From Microbulbifer pacificus (GTDB lineage: Bacteria; Pseudomonadota; Gammaproteobacteria; Pseudomonadales; Cellvibrionaceae): DNA of 64,000 nucleotides. The notes beneath the pieces were generated by a model. The model was not told where the DNA came from. It searched no databases and worked only from the letters and a program-made list of their open reading frames with translations. The stretch spans positions 3,030,001 to 3,094,000 of the forward strand of contig NZ_CP137555.1 in the NCBI RefSeq assembly GCF_033723955.1, in the 5' to 3' direction. Of the stretch, positions 30,523-38,092 are shown one piece after another; position 1 is the stretch's first letter, and every line of letters begins with the position of its first letter. The position numbers and the translations under genes are program-made.

Positions 30523-31209
30523 TTACAAATTTGGCTGCCGATATTTCGGATCTGCTGGCGGAATGATGTCGCCGTCTTCATCCAACTCGGGAAATGGCAG
30601 TTCGTGCTTTTCGCAGTATTTCACCAGTTTGGGGTGCATCCAGCGGAACAAGATATCTTTGATGGCCGGGTCTTCTTCGTCCAGGATTTTGTTGTCGTAC
30701 AGTCCGGCGTTCTGTCGCTGGTGCATGGCTTCCTGCAGGATGATCGCGGCGGCGACGCTGACGTTGTAGCTTTCCACCATACCGATGATGGGAATGGTGA
30801 CGTGGTCGTCCGAGTGTTCCGCGGCGTAGTCGCTGAGGCCGTCCTTTTCAGCGCCCATGATCAGCGCGAAGGGTTTGGTGTAGTCGGCGTCGCGGAAATC
30901 GATGGCGCGGTCGGACCAGTGGGCGGCATAGAGATGCATACCGCGGCTTTTGAGCTCGGCCATGCCGCTCCGGATATCGGGGTAGACGGAATTGCCGGTA
31001 AATTTACCACTGCCACCAGCGGCATTGTTGTAGATGCGATGTCCGTATGAAGGCTGGACCATGTGGATTTCGGGGATGCCGACGGCGTCGGCGGTGCGCA
31101 GCATGGCGGAGATATTGTGGGCCTTGTGGACCTGGTCGGTGAGCAGGGTCATGTCGTGCTGACGCAGGCGAAGTACCTGCTTGAATTTTTCGTAGCGGTT
31201 GCGGCTCAT
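30523..31209 (-). CDS. trmH: tRNA (guanosine(18)-2'-O)-methyltransferase TrmH
   Basis: TrmH transfers a methyl group from SAM to the 2'-OH of G18 in the tRNA D-loop. At 228 residues it matches E. coli TrmH (229). The three SPOUT motifs are clear: 'HNISAMLRTADAVG' (motif 1, with the catalytic Arg), 'LIMGAEKDGLS' (motif 2) and 'MVESYNVSVAAAIIL' (motif 3, knot). A C-terminal extension (about residues 180-228) with 'WMHPKLVKYCE' is the TrmH-specific tail. Confidence 0.93.
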   Translation of the reverse strand: MSRNRYEKFKQVLRLRQHDMTLLTDQVHKAHNISAMLRTADAVGIPEIHMVQPSYGHRIYNNAAGGSGKFTGNSVYPDIRSGMAELKSRGMHLYAAHWSDRAIDFRDADYTKPFALIMGAEKDGLSDYAAEHSDDHVTIPIIGMVESYNVSVAAAIILQEAMHQRQNAGLYDNKILDEEDPAIKDILFRWMHPKLVKYCEKHELPFPELDEDGDIIPPADPKYRQPNL

Positions 31210-31309
31210 GGTACTTCTAACTGGCTTGGTTCTCGGATTGGCCGCGGATTATAGCACTTTGCCTTTGCCTCCCGAGTTCTACGGTACGACGAGAGTGGAG
31301 TGTTCTGCT

Positions 31310-32554
31310 TCAAGAATCACGTTTTGCCGCCGTACTTTTTTGTACTTTCAACAACAGCATTGCGAATGCAGCCAGCGCCAGTGGCGTAAAGGAAACGGCC
31401 AGCACGGTGTTCCAGCCATACACACTCAGGATGCCGCCGGAGGCGAAGGACGCGATCGCCATGAGGCTGAAAATAATGAAGTCATTGAGTGACTGGACCT
31501 GTGTTTTTTCCTCTGGCTGATGACACTCCAGTACCAGTGCCGAGGCACCGAGAAATCCGAAATTCCAGCCTATACCGAGCAGGATCAGCGTGCCCCAAAA
31601 ATGCAAAACATCGGCACCGGCAAGGCCGATGGCTGCGGATGCTCCGGTCAGCACCAGGCCTAGGGACGTAATCGGCGTGGCGCCGAAGCGGGTGATGAGT
31701 TTGCCGGTGAAGAAGCTGGGCGCGTACATGGCGATCACATGCCATTGCAGACCGAGGTTGGCGGATTCGTGGGAATGGCCGTGCATATGCATCGCCAGTG
31801 GGGCGGCGGTCATCACGAAATTCATGAGTGTGTAGGAGACCGCTCCAGAGGTTACCGCAACCAAAAAGCGCGGCTGCAGGGCGATGGTCGCCAGTGGCCG
31901 CCCGCCGGCCTTTTCCGTGTTGCTGGGCTTGGGCAACTGGACACCGAGCAGGATAACGGCGGCTGCCGCGGCGACGAGTGCCTGTGCTGCGAAGGTGGCG
32001 GCGTACAGCGGTTGCGGCCAGTGATGTATGGTCCAGTTCACCAGCTGTGGTCCGATTACCCCGGCAACCACTCCGCCTGCCATCACCATCGACATTGCCT
32101 GAGCCTTGCGTTGCGGCGCGGCAGCGTCTGCGGCAGCGAATCGAAAGGACAGCACCACCGCGGCGTAGGCACCGCCGAAAAAGGTGGCGAGGCAGAACAA
32201 CCAGAACCAGCCGGCAAGGATCGCAAGCAGGGACAGAATCCCGGTCAGAACGCCAGCGCCGGTACCGGCGAGAAATGCGGCGCGGCGGCCATAGCGGCCG
32301 GCGATTGCGCCAGCCGGCAGGGTACAAACTGCCATGCCGACCACGAAGATAGAAATGGGCAGGGTAGCCAGCAGCGGGGACGGCGCCAGCATATTGCCGA
32401 CGATGGCGCCAGTGGCATAGACCACCACAGAGTTCGCCCCCGACAGGGCCTGGGCTATGGTCAGTCGCCAGATATTGCTGCGTTGCTCGCGCTCGCTTGG
32501 TTTACCACTCGATTTATCCACAGTCACACTGTCACGCGCGTTACGTGCCGTCAT
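31310..32554 (-). CDS. Major facilitator superfamily transporter
   Basis: The 414-residue protein has about twelve hydrophobic segments in two sets of six. A charged loop follows the second helix ('AGAIAGRYGRRAAFLAG', the MFS motif A position), and a matching site is in the second half ('GKLITRFGATPITSLG'). The central loop is about 25 residues long, and a charged cytoplasmic N-terminus precedes helix 1. The substrate cannot be predicted. It lies 50 bases after the cupin gene on the same strand and may be co-transcribed with it. Confidence 0.87.
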   Translation of the reverse strand: MTARNARDSVTVDKSSGKPSEREQRSNIWRLTIAQALSGANSVVVYATGAIVGNMLAPSPLLATLPISIFVVGMAVCTLPAGAIAGRYGRRAAFLAGTGAGVLTGILSLLAILAGWFWLFCLATFFGGAYAAVVLSFRFAAADAAAPQRKAQAMSMVMAGGVVAGVIGPQLVNWTIHHWPQPLYAATFAAQALVAAAAAVILLGVQLPKPSNTEKAGGRPLATIALQPRFLVAVTSGAVSYTLMNFVMTAAPLAMHMHGHSHESANLGLQWHVIAMYAPSFFTGKLITRFGATPITSLGLVLTGASAAIGLAGADVLHFWGTLILLGIGWNFGFLGASALVLECHQPEEKTQVQSLNDFIIFSLMAIASFASGGILSVYGWNTVLAVSFTPLALAAFAMLLLKVQKSTAAKRDS

Positions 32555-32604
32555 TCAAAGGTTCTCGTTCAATTCAAGACAGGGCGGGTTTGCCGCAAGC
32601 ATGG

Positions 32605-33273
32605 CTACAGCGCGGACGTGGTTTTGCCGAGCTGGCCGCTTTTCAGATAAATGGTGACGCCCGCTGGACAGGCGACAAATTCCGGATATTCGCCCGCGGG
32701 CAAGCGCACCCAGCTGCCCTGGCACAAGGTCTGTTCGTCGGTCACCAGCTCACCTTCCAATACCAGCAGTTCCGCGCCCTGCAGCGGCGTGTGAAACAGG
32801 CGTTCGCCCGCAGCCAATCGCTGCAGGCTCACCTGTTCGCTGTGCCCGGAATAGAGCGCACAGGTTTGACGCCCATCGCTCTGCTGCCAGCGAGTAGGGT
32901 TGCGGGTATCGATGCGGACCCGGCAGTTGTCATCGGCGTCCATCTGCCAGAGTTTTACAAAGATGGTGGCGCCCTTGTCGCTGAAGGGTTGATGGCTTGA
33001 GCCCGGTGGATTGCGTAGGTACCAGCCCGCTGGGTAGTGGCCGTCTTCGTCGGAGAAAGTACCGGTAAGTACCAGTATCTCTTCACCGCCGGGATGTTGG
33101 TGCCGCGGGAAATGGGAGTCAGGCGCATAGCGCACAATGCTGGTCGCGCGCGCCTTTTCCTCCCCGACTCGGTCGAGCATCACTCGCTCCACGCCTTGTT
33201 GGGGAGAAGCGCTCCATTGATATTGATCACCGGCGACAACGGCACGACGGGAAAAATCTGAATTTATCTTCAT
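32605..33273 (-). CDS. Two-domain cupin protein, ChrR-like
   Basis: The 222-residue protein has two cupin halves. The first carries the metal-binding pattern 'HFPRHQHPGGEEILVLTG...PAGWYLRNPPGSSH', like the C-terminal anti-sigma ChrR cupin. The second ('LQGAELLVLEGELV', 'GSWVRLPAGEYPEF') is degenerate and lacks the His ligands. No zinc-binding anti-sigma N-terminal domain is present, so it is not a full ChrR. It may be a small-molecule dioxygenase or binding protein. It lies 50 bases upstream of the MFS gene on the same strand. Confidence 0.8.
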   Translation of the reverse strand: MKINSDFSRRAVVAGDQYQWSASPQQGVERVMLDRVGEEKARATSIVRYAPDSHFPRHQHPGGEEILVLTGTFSDEDGHYPAGWYLRNPPGSSHQPFSDKGATIFVKLWQMDADDNCRVRIDTRNPTRWQQSDGRQTCALYSGHSEQVSLQRLAAGERLFHTPLQGAELLVLEGELVTDEQTLCQGSWVRLPAGEYPEFVACPAGVTIYLKSGQLGKTTSAL

Positions 33274-33311
33274 GGCTTCTGTCAGGTGTTAAAGCAGAAT
33301 TACCCATTTCC

Positions 33312-33359
33312 TGAAACACTGGCTCGAAGGTGCTGGCTGCGGAAACTACCGGTGTTTCA
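33312..33359. repeat. Inverted repeat downstream of moeA
   Basis: TGAAACACTGG (33312-33322) faces CCGGTGTTTCA (33349-33359); 10 of 11 positions pair. Plus-strand T residues follow (33361-33371), but no plus-strand gene ends here. It may be a stem-loop at the end of the moeA transcript. Confidence 0.3.
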
Positions 33360-33429
33360 CGTTTGTTTTTAACGAGGTGGTTGCCGGTGTGGGTAATCGG
33401 GCGATCGATGAGTCTGCTTTAACGGTAGA

Positions 33430-34683
33430 TTACTTTAACGGCGCGAGGAAGGGTTCGACGGTAACCCAGTCGCCAGTGTCACAGTCGCTGCCTTCCCGGG
33501 GTAACACCACGAAGCAGTTGGCCTCGGCAAACCCTGAAAGAATATGACTACCCTGAATACCGGTAGTTTTCACCACCTGAATCCCGTCGCCATCGCGATA
33601 GGTAAACCCGCGTTGATAATCCGTGCGTCCGGGGTTTTTGCGGATGTTGTTCAGCAGTCGCGCGCGTACCTGTAGTGGTGGCTGGCGGTATTGTTCTGAG
33701 GTGCCTCGCAGCTTTTCCAGCGCGGGTACCACCAGTTGATACAGGGTGACGATGGCGGATACCGGATTTCCGGGTAGACCGAAGAACAGGGTTTCGCCGT
33801 TGGCGTTGGGCAGGCGGCCGAAGGCAAAGGGCTTGCCGGGTTTGATCGCGAGTTTCCAAAAGCCGATTTCTCCAAGCTCCTGCAAAACTGTTTTGGTGTA
33901 GTCCGCTTCGCCCACGGAAACGCCGCCACTGGTCAGTACAAAATCCGCATTGTTGCGGGCATGAATAAATGCCTCGCGAATGCTCTCCGGCTGGTCGGGG
34001 TAGCAGCCGAGGTCGAGGATTTCCACATCCAGCTGTTCCAGTGCGGCCTGCAGGGCGATGCGGTTGCTGTCGTAAACGTCGCCGTCACCCAATTCGGAAG
34101 CCGGAGTGCCAATGGGCTTCAGTTCGTCGCCGATGGAGAGCAGGGCGGCTTTGAGTTTACGCAATACCGTTACTTCCACCACACCGGCGGCGGCGAGCAG
34201 GGCGATGTGTGGGACCTTGATTTTGGAACCGACGGGGACGAGGCTCTGGCCGGTGTGCACGTCTTCACCACGCCGGCGAATGTTTTCGCCCGGCCTGGCG
34301 GGTCGGCTCATGGTCAGCTGATCGCCATCCAGGGTGCAGTTTTCCTGCATCTGTACACGGTCCGCACCACCGGGTACCGCAGCGCCGGTGGTGATGCGGG
34401 TCGCCTGGCCGGGTTCCAGTGTTCCGGAGAATGGATGGCCGGCAAGGCTTTTGCCGATCAGGGTGTAGCTATCGGATTCACCACAGAGGGCATAACCATC
34501 CATGGCGGAGTTGTCGCAGGGGGGCAAGTCCAGTGCGGAGAGTACTGGCTCCGCCAGGACCCGGCCACAGGCCTGGCTCAGTGGAACAATTTCTGTTGCG
34601 GTAATCGGGTCAATGCTGTCGATCAGCATCTGCTTGGCGGCTTCTACGGAGCGCAGGCCATTTTCTGCACAGGCGTCTGACAT
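33430..34683 (-). CDS. moeA: Molybdopterin molybdenumtransferase MoeA
   Basis: MoeA inserts molybdate into adenylylated molybdopterin in the last common step of Mo-cofactor synthesis. At 417 residues it matches E. coli MoeA (411). Landmarks are 'LPPCDNSAMDGYAL', 'RITTGAAVPGGADRVQMQE', the MogA/MoeA domain 'LTSGGVSVGEADYTK' with the conserved acidic site, and 'FFGLPGNPVSAIVTLYQLV'. The ATG at 34683 is favoured over a TTG at 34719. It lies 67 bases after the nitrate reductase gene, fitting the cofactor need of NasA. Confidence 0.95.
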   Translation of the reverse strand: MSDACAENGLRSVEAAKQMLIDSIDPITATEIVPLSQACGRVLAEPVLSALDLPPCDNSAMDGYALCGESDSYTLIGKSLAGHPFSGTLEPGQATRITTGAAVPGGADRVQMQENCTLDGDQLTMSRPARPGENIRRRGEDVHTGQSLVPVGSKIKVPHIALLAAAGVVEVTVLRKLKAALLSIGDELKPIGTPASELGDGDVYDSNRIALQAALEQLDVEILDLGCYPDQPESIREAFIHARNNADFVLTSGGVSVGEADYTKTVLQELGEIGFWKLAIKPGKPFAFGRLPNANGETLFFGLPGNPVSAIVTLYQLVVPALEKLRGTSEQYRQPPLQVRARLLNNIRKNPGRTDYQRGFTYRDGDGIQVVKTTGIQGSHILSGFAEANCFVVLPREGSDCDTGDWVTVEPFLAPLK

Positions 34684-34750
34684 AGCTCTTGCCTTATGTT
34701 CTATCTGCTTGATCCGCAAGATAGCCGCCTGAGGAGGGTGTTGCCAAGTA

Positions 34751-37453
34751 TTAGCCGACAGCGATCGCGAGTTTGCTATTCAGCAGTGCCGAGAGTTCCG
34801 GTTTGCATGAGCCGCAGTTTGTACCGCAGCCGAGCCGTTCGCCCAGCTCGCTGACCGACGCTGCACCTTCGGCGATCGCGGTTTCGATTTCCCTGCGGGA
34901 AACCTGCAAACAGGTGCATACCATCTGCGCGCCGGCGGGTACGTCGTGCAACAGTTTGGCGGGGGCGTCGGGCAGCGGCTGCTGCAGGGCATTTTCCAGG
35001 GTTTTGCGGTCCGGCAGCGCCTGCCAATCGGCGCTGGTGAAAACCAGCAATTCCATCTGTTTACTGTGCAGCAGCCAGCGTTCGCCACTGGGCAAATGCA
35101 AACGCTTGCGATTGAGTTGCTGGCCGCTGAGGCTGGACAGGTTGCCGGCCAGAGCCTGCCAGTCGGGCTGCTTTTTTAGTGCCAACTCGAAGCGGTAGCC
35201 GCCCTGTACCGGCACCCGGTACCAGTGCAGGATGGTGTCGAACAGCTGGGCGTCGCCGGCCTGCAAACGTCTGTGGAGTTCTTCTGCAGCCTCGGTGCGC
35301 AACAGCAGGCATGCGTAGCTGTGGGTATTCAGTGGTTCGATTGTTACTGCGAACTGTTTTAGCTCCGGCTGACCCGACAGGGGGTCGGTAAAGGGGATAG
35401 CGAGGGCGCTGACGGTGGCGTTGTGAGCGAGGTTGTCGCTCCAGTGGATGGGCGCAAACAGCTGGCCGGGTTTCTGAGTAGCGGTCACTCTGGCGCGGCC
35501 GAAGAACTGGCCTTTTTCGCTTTCCACCCGCACCAGTTGAGCATCCTCGATGCCGAATTTTTTCGCTTCCTGCGGATGTACATGCAGCTCCGGCGCTTCG
35601 CTATGGTCCAGCAGTTTGCGCGCGCGGCCAGTGCGCGTCATGGTGTGCCACTGGTCACGCAGGCGACCGCTGTTCAGCAGCAGGGGGTATGCGTCGCAGG
35701 TTTGTTGCTTCGGGCATGTGGGTTCAACGGCGACGAAGCGCGCGCGGCCACTGGGGGTGAAGAACTCTCCATCGCTGAACAGTCGCGCCGTACCGTGCGG
35801 GTGCGCGGCATTTACCGGCCATTGCAGCGGGATAAAGTTGTCGTATTGCGCATCGCTGATATTTGCCAGCGCGGAAATATCAAACGCGCGGAGCGCATGG
35901 TCGCGGTTGTTCTCGAATCCCGACAGCACGGCGTGCTCGCGGAAAATATCCGCGGCGGATCGATAATCGAAGGCCTCTTTAAAGCCGAGGCGTCGGGCCA
36001 CCTCGCAGATGATTTCCCAGTCGTGACGGGCTTCACCGGGCTTGGCCAGAAAACCTTTCTGGCGGGAGATACGGCGCTCGGAATTGGTGACGGTACCGCT
36101 TTTTTCTCCCCAGGTAGTGGCCGGCAGCAACAGGTCCGCGCAGCGCGCGGTGTCGGTATCCGGGACGCAGTCGGACACGATCACCGTCGGGCATTTTTTC
36201 AGGGCCGCGGCCACACGGCGCGCGTCCGGCATGCTCACCGCCGGGTTGGTGGCCATGATCCACACCGCCTTTATTTCACCACTTTCCACCGCGTTGAACA
36301 GGTCCACCGCCTTGAGCCCCGGTCCTTGCGCCATTTTCGCCGCATTCCAGACGCGGCCCACGCGGTCGATATTGTCCTCGGTGAAATCCATGTGCGCGGC
36401 CAGCATATTTGCCAGCCCGCCCACCTCGCGCCCGCCCATGGCGTTGGGCTGGCCGGTAATGGAGAAGGGGCCGCAACCTGGCTTGCCGATTCTGCCGGTC
36501 GCCAGATGACAGTTGATGATGGAATTGTTCTTGTCGGTACCGGTGCTGGACTGGTTGATGCCCTGGGAATAAAAACTGACAGACTTCTCGCTGGTGCGGA
36601 ACAGCTCGTAAAACTCAAGCAGCTGATCCAGTTCCACACTGCAGTACTCCGCCACCTTCTCCGGTGTCCACTCGGCCGCGGCATACAGGGCATCGGCAAA
36701 GTTCTCGGTATGCTCATTGATGAAGCCTTGATCCAGAGCACCGAACTCGGTCAGGTAGTGCAGCAGGCCATTGAAAAGCGCCGCGTCGCTGCCCGGCGTA
36801 ATGGCCAGGTGTATATCCGCCATTTCACTGGTGGCACTGCCGCGGGGATCAATCACCACCAGCTTCGCATTCGCCGCCTGCATCCGCTGGAACAGAATCG
36901 GGTGGGTCCAGGCCGCATTGGAACCGATCAACACCACGAGCTCGGCCTCATCCAGATCCTGGTAACTGCATGGCACCGCATCCGCACCAAAGGCGCGCTT
37001 GTACGCGGCCACCGCCGACGACATACACAGGCGCGAATTGGTATCTACGTTCGCCGTGCCGATAAAGCCCTTCATCAGCTTGTTGGCAACGTAGTAATCC
37101 TCGGTAAGCAACTGCCCGGAAAGATAAAACGCCACCGAATCCGGTCCGTGCGCGTCGATGGTTTCACGCAGTTTCGACGCGGCATAATCCAGCGCGGTCT
37201 CCCAGTCACAGTCCTCACCATGCAGGCGCGGCTTTAACAGACGGCCGTGATTGCCCAGCGTATCCGCCAGCGACGAACCCTTCACACACAGCTTGCCGTT
37301 GTTTGCCGGATGCTGTTCATCGCCGCGGATCCGAATCACCTCCTCGCCTCCGCCCGACGTTGTTTCCCGCGTGGCGGCTACCCCGCAACCCACGCCACAG
37401 TAAGGACAGGTCGTGCAGGATCTGTGAGCGCTGAACAGTTCTGTTAAAGCCAT
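34751..37453 (-). CDS. nasA: Assimilatory nitrate reductase catalytic subunit (NasA type)
   Basis: This cytoplasmic bis-MGD enzyme reduces nitrate to nitrite. The N-terminal [4Fe-4S] motif uses Cys16, Cys19, Cys23 and Cys56 (CPYCGVGC ... KLCVKG). The molybdopterin oxidoreductase core follows ('SRLCMSSAVAAYKRAFGADAVP', 'NQSSTGTDKNNSIINCHLATG'), then a C-terminal MGD-binding barrel ('LLLNSGRLRDQWHTMTRTGRA'). A final BFD-like [2Fe-2S] domain ends the protein ('CTCLQVSRREIETAIAEG', 'CGTNCGSCKPEL'). The 900-residue length with the C-terminal BFD domain matches Klebsiella NasA. It lies 16 bases after nirD, in the nirB-nirD-nasA order. Confidence 0.96.
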   Translation of the reverse strand: MALTELFSAHRSCTTCPYCGVGCGVAATRETTSGGGEEVIRIRGDEQHPANNGKLCVKGSSLADTLGNHGRLLKPRLHGEDCDWETALDYAASKLRETIDAHGPDSVAFYLSGQLLTEDYYVANKLMKGFIGTANVDTNSRLCMSSAVAAYKRAFGADAVPCSYQDLDEAELVVLIGSNAAWTHPILFQRMQAANAKLVVIDPRGSATSEMADIHLAITPGSDAALFNGLLHYLTEFGALDQGFINEHTENFADALYAAAEWTPEKVAEYCSVELDQLLEFYELFRTSEKSVSFYSQGINQSSTGTDKNNSIINCHLATGRIGKPGCGPFSITGQPNAMGGREVGGLANMLAAHMDFTEDNIDRVGRVWNAAKMAQGPGLKAVDLFNAVESGEIKAVWIMATNPAVSMPDARRVAAALKKCPTVIVSDCVPDTDTARCADLLLPATTWGEKSGTVTNSERRISRQKGFLAKPGEARHDWEIICEVARRLGFKEAFDYRSAADIFREHAVLSGFENNRDHALRAFDISALANISDAQYDNFIPLQWPVNAAHPHGTARLFSDGEFFTPSGRARFVAVEPTCPKQQTCDAYPLLLNSGRLRDQWHTMTRTGRARKLLDHSEAPELHVHPQEAKKFGIEDAQLVRVESEKGQFFGRARVTATQKPGQLFAPIHWSDNLAHNATVSALAIPFTDPLSGQPELKQFAVTIEPLNTHSYACLLLRTEAAEELHRRLQAGDAQLFDTILHWYRVPVQGGYRFELALKKQPDWQALAGNLSSLSGQQLNRKRLHLPSGERWLLHSKQMELLVFTSADWQALPDRKTLENALQQPLPDAPAKLLHDVPAGAQMVCTCLQVSRREIETAIAEGAASVSELGERLGCGTNCGSCKPELSALLNSKLAIAVG

Positions 37454-37469
37454 GTTTTACAACTTATTT

Positions 37470-37826
37470 TTAATGGTCGATCTGAATCAGCACGTCGTCG
37501 CCTTCAAAGGCGATCGGATAGGTCACCAGCTTATATTCGGCTTTCTCCAGGCACTGTCCGTCGGTCAGTCGGTAGTGCTGCTTGTACAGCGGCGACGCCA
37601 CCGTCAGTTCTCCGCCGATCTCCGCAACGATGCCGCGGCTGATAACGCCGACGTCAGCGATCGGGTCCCAGTTGTCGATGGCGTACAGCTGGGGTTCCTG
37701 ATCGGGTAAAAAAAACAGGGCAATCTGACGACCGCCCACAAGAGCGCATACGCCGGAATTGGCTACAAGGTCTGATCGCTTGCAGACATGCAGCCACTCG
37801 GCGCGGGTTATGGCAACTTCGCTCAT
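37470..37826 (-). CDS. nirD: Nitrite reductase [NAD(P)H] small subunit
   Basis: Rieske-fold small subunit of siroheme nitrite reductase; it partners NirB in the cytoplasm. The 118 residues show the family core 'CALVGGRQIALFFL', 'YAIDNWDPIADVGVISRGIV' and 'GELTVASPLYKQHYRLTDGQCLE'. It has no complete Rieske CxH...CxxH ligand set, as is usual for NirD. The ATG at 37826 follows GGAGA. It lies between nirB and nasA. Confidence 0.94.
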   Translation of the reverse strand: MSEVAITRAEWLHVCKRSDLVANSGVCALVGGRQIALFFLPDQEPQLYAIDNWDPIADVGVISRGIVAEIGGELTVASPLYKQHYRLTDGQCLEKAEYKLVTYPIAFEGDDVLIQIDH

Positions 37827-37896
37827 TCTGGTTCTCCACAAGGTAGGTGGTGAAATTCTTAAGGTCTATGTTCTATCCCAGCTTCTGTGGGGCTGG

Positions 37897-37916
37897 ATTC
37901 CGGCCTGCGCCGGAAT
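37897..37916. repeat. Short palindrome of the GGATTCCGGC...GCCGGAATGACG type
   Basis: ATTCCGGC and GCCGGAAT form a perfect 8-bp stem around CTGC, within a longer context reading gctgg-palindrome-gacga. This resembles the scattered 'cattccGGC...' extragenic palindromes common in proteobacteria. Only one copy is visible, so its repeat status is inferred. Confidence 0.5.
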
Positions 37917-37953
37917 GACGAAATGGAGTTAAAACACTTTCGCGCGATGTGAA

Positions 37954-38065
37954 GGTGGAGTGCCGGGTACGGGTTTTCAGGAGCGTCGGCAACAGGGATG
38001 TTGCCGACGCAGCGTACAGGGACGTATTCACAGCGGTCCTGAAAACCCGTACCCGGTGCTCCACC
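37954..38065. repeat. Nested inverted-repeat element (MITE/BIME-like), 112 bp
   Basis: The outer arms are 29 bases (37954-37982 and 38037-38065) and match at 27 of 29 positions; each contains CCGGGTACGGGTTTTCAGGA in one orientation. An inner perfect 11-bp hairpin GCGTCGGCAAC / GTTGCCGACGC (37983-37993 and 38000-38010) abuts the left arm. No transposase gene is present. The structure is typical of a non-autonomous mobile repeat lodged between nirB and nirD. Confidence 0.75.
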
Positions 38066-38092
38066 GCCACCGTAGGATTTCGAGCTAGCCTA

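Noticed and set aside
35423..37237. A 604-codon open frame opposite nasA, and others opposite nirB (38993-40477), the RND pump (24174-25586) and ftsH (61969-63216)
   Set aside because: Same shadow composition; the sense genes carry full motif sets and the antisense frames none.
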